In this document: one piece after another, positions 1-10,793 of the stretch
Position numbering within the stretch: the first letter of the stretch is position 1
How the letters are laid out: each line of letters begins with the position of its first letter
DNA from: Calcarisporiella thermophila CBS 279.70
Lineage: Eukaryota > Calcarisporiellomycota
Assembly: GCF_041956535.1 (NCBI RefSeq)
Contig: NW_027192192.1
Location: 87,793 to 151,792 of the forward strand
Reading direction: 5' to 3'
Length of the DNA: 64,000 nucleotides
Program-made: the position numbers and the translations under genes
Notes under the pieces: generated by a model
What the model was told of the DNA's origin: nothing
Database searches by the model: none
The model's input: the letters and a program-made list of their open reading frames with translations, nothing else

Positions 1-2
1 TT

Positions 3-3000
3 CTATGTAAAGGTTCAACAGAGGCGCCCGAAGAAAACTCGAATATTATTGAAGAACTCGTATCGTTGCTTTTTCCTACTGTAATATTCTTCATTAGAGG
101 GGGCCTGTTTGAAGATGCTGAATATCTAGCCAAGCTGGCATTTTCTGCTTCGAATGCCACAAAGCACCCACTCAATTTGGCAAGAGCTGAGAGCTGTCTA
201 TGCTATCTTTTTTCGGCAAAAGGAGATTTCATTTCGGCGGAAGAGCACTGCAGAAATGCTTTGGATATTCGCAAGAGAATGTTAACGGTCGGACACAAGC
301 TCACACGATCCTCTCTGCATTACTTAAAATTCATCTTGGAAAAATTGAAAATGGCGGATGGTACAATATTCGAGGAAATCGGGAATGCCGATTATATTGC
401 AAAATCACCAACGGTAGAATACGAATTTGGAAGAGTTGATTTCACACCCCTTCACCGCTTTGTTCGGTACTATGAATGCGAACACGTACATAAATGTGCC
501 GAGAGATATAAGTGTTTTGTGGATACAGGCGACGAAGAAGGAACAACTCCTTTACATTTGGCAGCGCAACTGGGTAGAGTCGAAGTAGTGAGGATGTTGG
601 TATCTGAGTTCGGTGCAAAAGTGAACATCAAAGACGAAAATATAAGGACTCCGTTGCATTTGGCAGCGCAACAAGGTATGGGTGAAGTAGTGAGGGTGTT
701 GGCGACTGAGTTGGGTGCAGAAGTGAACATCAAAGACAAAAATGGTAGAACACCTTTGCATTTGGCAGCTGAAGAGGGTAAGGATGAAGCAGTGAGATTA
801 TTGGTGACCGAATGCGGCGCACAAGTGAATATCAAAGACATCGAGATAAAAACTCCATTGCATTTGGCAGCGCGAGGAGGTATGAACGAAGTTGTGAAGA
901 TATTGGTGACTAAGTTCGGTGCAATTGTGAATGTCCAAGACAGATGGGAAAATACTCCGCTGCATTTCGCAGCGTATAAATGTAGTTGCGAAATTGTAAG
1001 AGTACTGGGAGCCGAACTTGATACAGAAGTGAGTATCAAAGATGCACAGGGAAATAGCCCACTGCATTTGGCAGCACAATGGGGTAAGGCCGAAGTAGTG
1101 AGGATGTTGGTGACCGAGTTCGGTGCAGAAGTAAATAGAAAAAACTGCAGGGGAAACACACCACTGTATTTGGCTGCACAAGGAGGTAGTGACGAAGTTG
1201 TGAGGATGTTGATCGAGTTCGGTGCTGAAGTGAATATTAAAAACAAAGTGGGAGAAACCCCATTGCATTTCGCAGCGCAAGGAGGTAGTGACGAAGTTGT
1301 GAGAATGCTGGTGTCCGAGTTTGGCGCAGATATGAATATTAAAGATACCGAGGGAATAACCCCGCTTCATAGTGCAGCACAAGGAGATAGTGGCAAAGTT
1401 GTGAGGATGCTAGTGACTATGTTCGGTGCAGACGTGAATATTAAAGACAACGAGGGAAACACTCCACTGCATTGGGCAGCTCGAGAAGGTAGTGGCGAAG
1501 TTGTGAGGATGTTAGTGACTGAGTTAGGCGCAGATTTGAATATCAAAGACAATTGGGGAAGCACTCCACTGCATTTGGCAGCACATAGTTGCAGTGGCGA
1601 AGTTGTGAAGATGCTGGTGACGATGTGCACCGCTGAAGTCAATACCAAAGACGCAACGGGAAGCACACTACTGCATTTGGTAGCAGAGAGAGGGATGGAC
1701 GACGTTGTGAGGATGTTAGTGACCGAGTTCGGAGCGAATGTTAATATCGAAGACAACTCGGGGAAAACTCCACTTCATTGGGCAGCGCATAAATGCAGTT
1801 CTGAAGTTGTGGAGATGTTGGTGACCGAGTTCGGTGCAAAGTCAAATATCAAAGACAGGTGGGGATGTACTCCATTGCATGTAGCAGCAGATATGGGTAG
1901 AGACGATAATGTGAAGAGGATGGTGATCGAATTGGGGGTAGATGTGAATATCAAAGACAGTCACGGGCATACTCCATTGCATCGTGCAGCAAGTGAAGGT
2001 ATGGACGGAATTGTGAAGATGTTGGTGACCGAGTGCGGTGCAGAAGTGAATATCAAAGCCGATCGGGGGGCTATCCCACTGCATTGTGCGGTGTATAAGT
2101 GCAGTGGCGAAGTTGTGAAAATGCTGGCTACAGGCTTCGATGCAGATGTGAACTTCCGAAATCAAGATGGGAGTTCTCTGTTGCATATGGCGGCTCAGTC
2201 GGGTAGGGACGCTATTGTGAAAATACTAGCGACCGATTTCGGCGCAGAAGTGAATATCAAAGACAATTGGGGAAGAACGCCACTGCATTTGGCATCGAGG
2301 AACTGTAGGAGCGAAGTTGTGAAGATGTTAGTGACCGAATTCGGCGCAGACGTGAATATTAAAGATAGCAGGGGATGCACCCCGTTGTTTCATGCAGCTC
2401 AGGGTAACGATGAAGTTGTGAAGACGTTGGTGACGGAGTTGGGTGCAGAGGTGAACATTAGAGATGCAGAGGGGAGTTCCCCGTTACATCTAGCAGTTCA
2501 GTGGTGTAGGGACGATACTGTGAAGATGCTGATGATTGAGTTCAAAGCAAAGGTGAATATCAAAGACAAGTGGGGAAAAACACCGCTGCATTCGGCAGCA
2601 CAGATTGGCAGAGACGGTATTGTGAGAATGTTATTGACCGAATTTGGTGCAGACGTGAATATGAAAGACGATCTTGGAAGAACCCCGTTGCATGTGGCAG
2701 CAGTGTATGGTAGAGACGATATCGTGAAGATGTTGGTGTGCGAATTCGGCGCAAAATTAAATATTAAAGATGAAGAGAAAAACGCTCTGTTGAGTATGGC
2801 ATTGCAGAATTGTAAGGACGATATTGTGAAGATGTTAGTGACCGAATTTGGTGCAGACGTGAATATAAAAGACAATGATGGAAGAACTCCGTTGCATTTG
2901 GCAGCAGAGTTGGGCAGAGATGTTATTGTGAAAATATTAGTGACCGAGTTTGGTGCAGATGTGAATATTAAAGACGCAGAGGGAATAACTCCACTTCATT

Positions 3001-3182
3001 ATGCAGCACAAGGTTGTAAGGACGATGTTGTGAGGATGTTAGTGACCAAATTTGGTGCAGACGTGAATATCAAAGACAACTGCGGAAGAATTCCGTTGCA
3101 TATGGCAAGCCGGTGGTGTGATGACGATGTTGTGAAGATGTTGACGACTGAGTCCGGTGCACAGAAGAATACCGAAGATTAA
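3..3182 (+). CDS. TPR/ankyrin-repeat protein, 5' end outside window
   Basis: The frame is open from the first bases of the window, so the start lies upstream and the apparent TTG start near 66 is not needed. The first ~110 residues look like tetratricopeptide helices (GLFEDAEYLAKLAF, then a second helix pair). From about position 540 the protein is 26 consecutive ankyrin repeats of the form TPLHLAAQ-G-xEVVRMLVTEFGAxVNIKDxxG. Most repeats are 34 residues, one more than the usual 33; two (near 1190 and 2390) are 33. The protein ends at TAA 3180-3182 with the last repeat truncated. Ankyrin arrays bind proteins; no catalytic domain is visible in this part. The long open frames on the opposite strand are shadows of the repeat. 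Family call is secure; function and partners are unknown. Confidence 0.93.
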   Translation, partial: LCKGSTEAPEENSNIIEELVSLLFPTVIFFIRGGLFEDAEYLAKLAFSASNATKHPLNLARAESCLCYLFSAKGDFISAEEHCRNALDIRKRMLTVGHKLTRSSLHYLKFILEKLKMADGTIFEEIGNADYIAKSPTVEYEFGRVDFTPLHRFVRYYECEHVHKCAERYKCFVDTGDEEGTTPLHLAAQLGRVEVVRMLVSEFGAKVNIKDENIRTPLHLAAQQGMGEVVRVLATELGAEVNIKDKNGRTPLHLAAEEGKDEAVRLLVTECGAQVNIKDIEIKTPLHLAARGGMNEVVKILVTKFGAIVNVQDRWENTPLHFAAYKCSCEIVRVLGAELDTEVSIKDAQGNSPLHLAAQWGKAEVVRMLVTEFGAEVNRKNCRGNTPLYLAAQGGSDEVVRMLIEFGAEVNIKNKVGETPLHFAAQGGSDEVVRMLVSEFGADMNIKDTEGITPLHSAAQGDSGKVVRMLVTMFGADVNIKDNEGNTPLHWAAREGSGEVVRMLVTELGADLNIKDNWGSTPLHLAAHSCSGEVVKMLVTMCTAEVNTKDATGSTLLHLVAERGMDDVVRMLVTEFGANVNIEDNSGKTPLHWAAHKCSSEVVEMLVTEFGAKSNIKDRWGCTPLHVAADMGRDDNVKRMVIELGVDVNIKDSHGHTPLHRAASEGMDGIVKMLVTECGAEVNIKADRGAIPLHCAVYKCSGEVVKMLATGFDADVNFRNQDGSSLLHMAAQSGRDAIVKILATDFGAEVNIKDNWGRTPLHLASRNCRSEVVKMLVTEFGADVNIKDSRGCTPLFHAAQGNDEVVKTLVTELGAEVNIRDAEGSSPLHLAVQWCRDDTVKMLMIEFKAKVNIKDKWGKTPLHSAAQIGRDGIVRMLLTEFGADVNMKDDLGRTPLHVAAVYGRDDIVKMLVCEFGAKLNIKDEEKNALLSMALQNCKDDIVKMLVTEFGADVNIKDNDGRTPLHLAAELGRDVIVKILVTEFGADVNIKDAEGITPLHYAAQGCKDDVVRMLVTKFGADVNIKDNCGRIPLHMASRWCDDDVVKMLTTESGAQKNTED

Positions 3183-3906
3183 GATTTCTGGTATTCATAA
3201 TACTCAACAAGATCAAAAATATTGCATTTTTTTATGTTTGCTAGTTTTTAATTCTATGACAAACAAAAAGAAGTTTATATAAATTTTTAATCTTTAGTTT
3301 ATGCTTTCACGTGAGTTTAATTCACCGACTCAATTATCCCTTGTTAACTAATGCATGGAGGATTTTTTGACCGGGTTTTCGGGATGAGTGTTAATTTGCC
3401 TACTAAGGATTTTGTTGAATTAAGGATGCAATAGTTACAGCCATGATTGCTTCATCAACACAGACTTAGGAAGGCTGCTTTTTCGTGTATGTTCATGGCC
3501 AAATCATGCACAACAACAAGTTTAATAGAGTTTAATGATTCGATCAAGCTTAGTGGCTATGAATATCACACAGGCCATGAGGGAACTGAAAACCCAAAAA
3601 GGAAAGCTGCGCCTGCCCTCAACCCACCCTAAGCGACCGTTTCATTGGCATCCAGCCTATTAACTCTATTTTTCCAACTCAGAGACCTTCTCGTACACCA
3701 TAACCAGAAATAGGATTAATTTATTTGATTTTCTCTTTTCTCTGTTACGCATCTTGTGTTGCAGCACTTGCATCCCCGCCGTTCCATCCTCTATTTACAG
3801 CTAGCAGAATCTACTTGGAAGATCTCGCCTAATTCTTTCTTTCTTAATATCATCTCTCCTAATTTTTCCTTCCTTAATATAATGAGAATATTTCCATCCT
3901 GTCATA
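3183..3906. other. Intergenic, AT-rich
   Basis: Spacer of about 720 bp between the ankyrin gene and the esterase. It holds the presumed 3' UTR of the first and the pyrimidine-rich leader of the second. I see no gene, RNA or repeat in it. Confidence 0.6.
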
Positions 3907-5746
3907 ATGCGAGAAGATCCTGACAAGCTTCCCTTGGCTGTTAATGCAAAGCTCGATAAAAAATGCAGTCTGCTATCGTTCCGTTTCTACACCTTGATGA
4001 CGACTCTCGGGCTGTTCTGCGTGTTGAGCCTGATATCTTTTCGAACCTATTTAAGCAATGTCGACCTGGGTAAAATAGTTAGGCTCGATGAATCGTCGAA
4101 GATGGTGCACGATGCATCGGAAACCGTTACGGCAAGAGTCGAAATTAACGCGGAAGTAAAAGAAGATCCGTGGACTGTTTTTAATAATGGATGCAGAATA
4201 GTGAACTTTGAAGCATTGTGAGTATCCTGCAAAGCATCTATATGGGCCGAGACGTGTTCTTATTCCTCATTAACTTTGTAAAATAGAATAGAAAATGAGG
4301 GACTCGGAAGTACAAGCACGCCGGTAGCCTTGCTCACTGTCGGAGGAAAGGTGGTGCGGAAAGACTATACAAATATAACATTACCAGCCACGGTGTGCGT
4401 AATAGTCGCGGTAAGCGTAAAAATAACTTTAATTAGAATATCAAACTCTGATCTCTTATCTCAACATCCTTAAATCCCCTACCTTGTAGCTTCCGGCACC
4501 GCCCCCAAGAAGAAATGACACGGCCTACAGCAAAGTGCATAGCATGCCGCCCGACAGCGTAATGGTGATTGCGCGCGGCGCAGATATCGTCTACCCCTTG
4601 GAAACAGAGCCCGTTGGGAATGCATGGATATACGCCGCGTCTGCATTATTTTTGCATGAAGACGTATATGGTTTCGATATTCAGATCGAGGAGCGTAATT
4701 ACGAATGGAATGCAGAGCCTGGCTTAACCCCACAACCCATCTATCAGCCTCAGCCCATTACTCTCTCTCCACGCGTTCGCGTTAAACTCCCACAGACAGA
4801 GGAGAAGGTGTTAGAGCTGCCACAGCGCAAGCCGTGTAATGCGCTTTCAGACATGCGAGGGCGATGGGTGAAGCAGGAGCGTCTATATCGGGATAATGCA
4901 GAGGACCCTTGGGCGACTCTTTCGTCACAGCCGGGCTGGAATCATGTCGTAGACGAATTCGGATATGTGTTTGTACCGGATCGATGCCGTTTGCATTTTT
5001 ATTCCCAAGAGAACGCATATCAGTGTTTGTCCAACCGGACCTTACACGTATACGGTGACTCTAATATGCGGCGTTCACTACGTGCGCTTCGCTATGGCAA
5101 TGCATGGTGTCCAGTGGGTCATGATATTTGTGACTGTGACGATACATTGGAAGACAATGTGATACCCCACCCCAATCCTTGGATAGTTCAACCCACCGTG
5201 CCTCTAGAAATACCTGAGACGGGGGCCAGCGTTTACTACCATTTCATAGGCGGCTTGGTCCGCCAGAACCTTCCGTGGGGTTATTTCCTCCTCGATTCGG
5301 CTACCTCTAGTGCCCGAACCTTACCTCGCGCAGATCTTGTTGTTGTGTCAACAGGAAACTGGGATTCGGCTTTCACTGAATACTCTGTGTATGAGCAGGC
5401 GCTGAATCGATTTGTGCATGCCGTTGGAAAGGAGTATGCGGGCACGCCTGTTATTCTTCGCCCTCCACAGTCGTTTTGCTGCTTCACCACGCCGGGCAGG
5501 CACTGGACGCGGTTGCGGATGGAGCGGTTCCGGCGGTTAATCCGTGAGAAAATGCGTGAAGCTAACATTACAGCGGTCTGGGATACGGGTGTGCTGGGAA
5601 TGCGGCCTGAAGTGGTGCAGGCGTCGGTTTGCGAGAATTTTGGGAATCATGCCCACGCTTCGTTTGTGCGCATGGAAAACCAGCTATTGTTGAATATGAT
5701 TTGTGAGCAGCCGGGGATGAATTTTGTGTATGGCCATCGCCAGTAG
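3907..5746 (+). CDS. Membrane-anchored PC-esterase (NXPE/Pmr5-Cas1 type)
   Basis: Exons 3907-4217, 4287-4410 and 4490-5746 join in frame to 563 residues. One transmembrane segment near residues 35-55 predicts a type II membrane protein with a lumenal or extracellular catalytic domain. The second half has the family landmarks: C-x7-GRW (PCNALSDMRGRW), a GDS nucleophile block at about residue 334 (HVYGDSNMRR), and a C-terminal His-containing block (ENFGNHAHASF) in place of the usual D-x-x-H. Relatives of this SGNH-like PC-esterase family modify glycans by O-acyl transfer or hydrolysis; the substrate here cannot be read. The unusual C-terminal motif makes the Asp of the triad uncertain. The splice sites give continuous, conserved-looking protein across both junctions. 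Confidence 0.8.
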
Positions 5747-6000
5747 TGCTAATGCCTTCCTTACTTGTGAAATAACCTTCGCTATGATCCTTTCATTATA
5801 TCCTTGCATCCTTTCTTTTCTTTTCGTTCTATTTGTATGTTATCGCTATTCTAATGTACTATAATAGAAATCCTTTTTTAACTGTGACGTCGATTTAAAG
5901 AATTTCGAGTTTCTGAAGTTGTTGCCCAGTGGCGGCACTTTTTATATATATTTTTTTTATTTCAGCTGTGCTCCACCTCCCATCCGACAAAATAATTCCA

Positions 6001-7833
6001 ATGAAGATGGCTGTGAAGCGAAATCGCCCCTACAACTCTCAACCCGTTCCGGTGAGTATATCATTTTAGCTTTTCTAGCCTATTTTCCCTCTGTTTCTCT
6101 CATGAGCCGGGGGAGTAAAATATTCGAGCCGGAATTCATGGGCATTTATGAATCACTTTATGCACCCTGCACTATCGCAAAACATCCTAATACTATTATA
6201 TTTTTTTTACATCCAGTCCAAATTAGAGACCCAATGGGATCAGGTAGTGACCCCGCGGCGCTCTGCACGCATTCAGGAGCTTCATGAACGAAATTCTAAT
6301 AAGCGAACAGAGAAAGTTTCGTCTGAATTACCCACGCCACCTTTGTCTGCCACTAAGGAGAGCAGTGGTGAACTGCAAGGAGGGTTATCTAGCCGTCATC
6401 GCAAACACTCAGTTAGTACACCAACTCCCCGCAATAAGCCGGGCAAGCGTAAACGAGGAAACAAGTCAAATTATAAAAGAGTTAAAAGAGCGAAGCACGA
6501 AGTTGAGGGCATAAATCGTGTGAAAGATGAGGAAGATTCAGAAGAAGGGGAAGAAGAGGCAGAAATGCTGTTTAGAAAGAATGGGACGCCCGCGAAAAGG
6601 GCTTACGGGCAAGTTAGAAAGGTGGACAAGGGAAAGCGGAAAGCTTCATCTATGCTGTTGATGGATTTGCCAAATGAGATGCTACTATGCATTATAGACC
6701 TTTTGGCAACTCCGAGTCAGCTTTTCAATATCGGAATGACATGCAAGAGGTCTGTTGCCTCAGTGTTATTTCTTTTTGGAGTCGCCCTATTCTTAGAGTC
6801 CATTTGCTAACATTTTCTTTATGCGGTTCTCCAGGCTATATTCTCTTACCTCGATTGATTATTACTGGCGACCGATAGTATTTAAGTTACATGAACCTAG
6901 TGCCAAGCATTTTTCTTACGGTGGTAGGGCTCCGGACATCCCAGATGGAGGGTACCGCCGCTTCTTATGCGATCTTGCCGATTCAGATTATTGTTTCCAC
7001 TGTGGTTGTCGTGCCGTGATGAAATACGAGCTTGGAGAATTGTGAGTTTTTTATCTTTGGAATATTTCTAAGATGTGGCTACAAATATGATTTCTTCGCC
7101 GCTGAATGCTCATGGTTGCATTAAACTCATTAGGGGCGAGCGTATCACCCAGCAATTCAAACGCCGTTATTGCAAGGGCTGCCAAAAGACGGAGTTGATC
7201 AACAAGACCAATGCAAAAGAGAGATATTTAGTCACGGACAAACAGCTACAGAAAATTCAGTACGTGGAGAAAAAATGGTACGGGAAACCGTCGTATCTTT
7301 TCCTCAGGTCAGCGGTAGGTTTTCTATTTTTGCACTTCCATTCAAGACCTGTGATTTATATTCTATGGAATCGTTCTGATCATGCGTATGTATTTTTGAA
7401 AAAGATTGAGGCTCTTTCGATTGAGCGCTGGGGTACCTTGGAAGCAATGGAAAATGAAAAGTTAAATCGCAGGCCCAGATTCCACACCTCCCGCTCTCGC
7501 TTCACCTACTTTGAATTTGGCTACGGATTCGACATTTGGCCAGGATTTGACGAGGATTATTTCTACCACGACGGGTTTTACTCAGATGAAGAGTATTTTT
7601 CATCCGAATATTCTTTCAACGACAATGATGTGTGCCCCCACTGTGGAGAGGTACACACGCCTGGCGCCTTTGAAATCGTGGACTTTTTAGCCGCGGATGG
7701 CTCGAATTCATCCGCATCTGCCACTGTATCCTTATCTAGCCAGAACGATGAGTCAGATGCTTCGCAAAGCGCTGTAGGTTCTGCACCCCTTGGGATCACC
7801 GCAAACTCTGCCAACACCGAGGGAAACAACTAA
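6001..7833 (+). CDS. F-box protein with Cys pairs
   Basis: Exons 6001-6051, 6217-6749, 6835-7041, 7134-7314 and 7405-7833 join to 466 residues. A basic, low-complexity N-terminus (KRKRGNKSNYKRVKRAKHE), which could hold a nuclear signal, is followed by an acidic stretch and an F-box at about 167-205 (DLPNEMLLCIIDLL...CKRLYSLTSIDYYWRPIVF). After it come CxxC pairs (YCFHCGC, CKGCQK, CPHCG) that may bind zinc, and a Ser-rich tail. F-box proteins link substrates to an SCF ubiquitin ligase through Skp1. The substrate-binding region matches no repeat family I recognise. The last intron (7315-7404) is 90 nt and open, so a retained-intron isoform 30 residues longer is possible. Confidence 0.8.
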
Positions 7834-8335
7834 GATAGATGCTGATTTCTCATATAATCGGGCTATGTCAAGCGGCTTCTCAAATGCAGCGGGTATTGTT
7901 TAACCAAGCTTCGAATGCTCCACTCATGAGCTGGAGGTTCACTTCATATACTGCCTAAAATTTTATCACCTCCAAAAAAGGGTGGTTTAGGCTACAACTC
8001 TTCCCTCATTTTTGCGGACTTTATACAAACATTTGCTAAAGCTTCATCGTCCTTGTTTGAATGGCTTCTCTGTATTATTATTTGGACTACATTTCCCTTC
8101 TTTTTTTATTTGATTCTGCTTTAGCTTTCGTCTGTGTGAACTGGCATATTACACTTGTTCTTTATTTTTTTTTCTCAGTCGTATTGAATATGACAAGAAA
8201 TGAACCCCAAGAATGAGAAATGTCCCCTACCTATTTGAAACCGTCGAAAACGTCATCATCGTTTCGTCATCCTTATTTTATAGGGTCGTTTAATTTGTTG
8301 CTTTTTTATTATTTTTCGTTAGATTACAATATATA
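7834..8335. other. Intergenic, T-rich
   Basis: About 500 bp between the F-box gene and BuGZ, with T-runs just upstream of the BuGZ start, as in many promoters and leaders here. No gene seen. Confidence 0.6.
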
Positions 8336-9981
8336 ATGGGTAAGAAAAATAAGAAGAAGGAGCTTAGACCTTGGTGCTGGTAAGTGGGGATGATGCGTCC
8401 GAGACGATCGTGCTTGGATTGATTTGCTCTCGATTACCCGATTCACTCCATGGACATCTATTTATCCTTTCTAGGTATTGTGAGCGTGATTTCGAGGATG
8501 AAAAGGTGCTTATCCAGCATCAGAAGCTAAAGCACTTCAAATGTCCTTATTGCGTCAAGAAACTGAGCACAGCAGGTGGATTGGTCATCCATGTGGGGCA
8601 GGTTCACAAAGAAACGGTGACAGCGTGAGTGTTTATGTTCATTCAAACAATTGTTCTTGTTCTTTTTTTTCTAACTCCAAATTATTTTACATTTTAATCA
8701 GAGTTCCCAATGCCTTACCCGGGCGAGAGACGGTTGATATAGAGATCTTTGGAATGGAGGGAATTCCAGACGAGGATCGTGTAATTTATGAGCTTCGCAA
8801 ACAACAGGAACTAGGGGGTGACACAGGGGCGCAACAGCAACCACCAAAACGTCCTAAGTATGACAATTCAGCAGTGGGATTCGATCCGCAACAAATTCAA
8901 CAGCAACTCGCACAGCATCGAGCAATGCAACAAGGGCTTCCGTATCCACAGCCTGCTGCTGGAGCTCCTGCGCCTCCCACAAGCGCACCGCCAGCAGCAG
9001 GTTATCCGCCCGCCGGGTTTCCTCCCGCTCCATATAATGGCCCACCAGGACCTTTTGGGGCACCGCCTCCAGGAGGAGTTCCGCCTCAAGGATTTCCCCC
9101 ACGTCCACCTGGTCCACCCTATGCTGGTTCCCCTCCCCTACCCCCTGGACCTTTTGGTGCTCCACCGCCAGGCATGCCTCCAGGAGGAGCATTTGGCCCG
9201 CATCCTCCGCTAGCAAGACCCCCTCTTCCTCCTGGACCAGGTATGCCGCCTATGCCCCCTGGTCCAGTCCCTCCGGGTGGTATGCCTCCTTATCCACAAC
9301 CTCCTTATGGCTACCGTCCTCCAGGAGGTTTCCCACCGGGCGCTCCTCCCCCTGGAGCACCACCGGGTATGCCTCCTGGTCTCGGAGGCGCCCCTTGGGC
9401 ACCCAGGCCAGCACGCCCTGGTCCACCTCCCCCACCTGCTAATGCAACGCCTTCCCCTGTCCCAGGCTCACCTTCCGTATCCACCCCACCTCCCCCTTCT
9501 GCCCCGCGGCCTTCGCCTAGTAATCTCCCGTTCTCTCTCCCTTCTGGCCCAGCGGCCATGACCGCGCCAGCACCAGCCGCTTCCCATCATACCCCAGCTT
9601 CTTCTCAAAGTGTTGCAGGGTTACCGACTGGACCTGCTGCCAACGGAGAAACATTACCACCCACGGCTAAGCAGGCAACCCCCGTCCCCGAGGCAGTGGC
9701 ATCGCCCGGTCCAACGTCGCAGCCGACTGCTGAAGCACCGACTCAAGCTGCACCTGCTGGAAAGAAAGGCAAGAAGATGTATTTGGTGTACGACGATGAC
9801 TCGGTGTCTGTGGTCAGTATTTATTTTTTTTGTTTTACTTAGGCAAACCATTATGGTTTAAATGCCTTTTTATATCATGCGTTTTTATTGCAATCACTTA
9901 TATTGATCCTTTTGTTTTGATATCTAGGAGGAAAAACGTGCCCAGCTGGAAAAGTATCGATATCGAGAAGAGGATGCATAG
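8336..9981 (+). CDS. BuGZ/ZNF207-like zinc-finger protein
   Basis: Exons 8336-8379, 8475-8624, 8702-9812 and 9928-9981 give 452 residues. The N-terminus [17 protein letters not shown] followed by two C2H2 fingers and [16 protein letters not shown] is the highly conserved signature of the BuGZ/ZNF207/SUF4 family. The middle (about residues 120-400) is a long Pro/Gly/Ala-rich disordered stretch. The last exon supplies the conserved acidic-basic tail after [10 protein letters not shown] ([12 protein letters not shown]). In animals BuGZ binds microtubules and stabilises Bub3 in mitosis; plant SUF4 acts in transcription, so the role in this organism is open. I did not recognise a Bub3-binding GLEBS motif. 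The extended single-frame reading through the introns is not the real protein. Confidence 0.92.
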
Positions 9982-10793
9982 TCGCCTATACACGTATATA
10001 TATTTTTATTCTAACTTTGCATTTCGCCTTCTTAATATGGTTTCTATTCAATGGAGATGAGGGCCGCCCCTTTTTCCGATTTTATGTTTGTAAACACTTT
10101 TTTTATCTCTTCCCTTATTCGTTTTTATTATTTCCACTTTGAAGAGAGGGGGGGGGGGAATCATTTCGACCGGGGGCCACGCTACGCAGAATCGATGTGG
10201 TGAGTTATCTTTTACATTCTTCAATAAAATGAGCAATAATAGGACAGACTTTGTTTTCTTGAAGTTCTCTTCCCACAAAGCTTCTGAAACGACTTCTCTG
10301 GTAAGCGCGTCTCTCTATTCTCGTTCATTTTCACTTGCATATGTGCATAGCTCTATGGCTTGATATGCATTCCTGCTTGCCTTGACGAGGATGATCAAGT
10401 AAGAGAGAGGGTAGTGTTCTCTGTGTTTGTATGTTGTTCTGTTTCCTGGGTGCAAATGCTGAGGAACATTGAAAGGTTATTTATTCCTCCATATGCTCTA
10501 GTGGGAAGCTTGCAATTATATAAAAAGGATAAATCAAGATAAATAAAAAAAATAAGCCAAGAAACAACAAGAACTTGGTAGAAGAGGGGAGAAAGCAGTA
10601 ATTCAAAAAAAAATAATCCAAAAAAAAATCCTTACTATTTGGGATGAAAAGTGCCAAAAAAAAACGGGATATATTCACAGAGGGAGTATGCTTTATATAT
10701 ATTAATATATATGCATGTGTAATGTGAGAGTGGAGAACGGGGGGGGGGGGGGTAGATTTAAAAGTTAAAGTATATATAGAGGGAGGTCACAAC
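9982..10793. other. Convergent 3' intergenic region with poly-G runs
   Basis: Spacer between the converging 3' ends of BuGZ and the GH2 gene. It holds a G-run near 10147-10157, a G14 run at about 10739-10752 and a TATA-like AT repeat near 10690-10712. No coding exon is supported. Confidence 0.6.

Noticed and set aside
470-2875. Many long open frames on the minus strand opposite the ankyrin array
   Set aside because: Their translations repeat with the same period as the ankyrin codons; they are shadows of the repeat.
8854-9559. Long frames on both strands within the BuGZ proline-rich exon
   Set aside because: They mirror the low-complexity Pro/Gly codons of the real frame.
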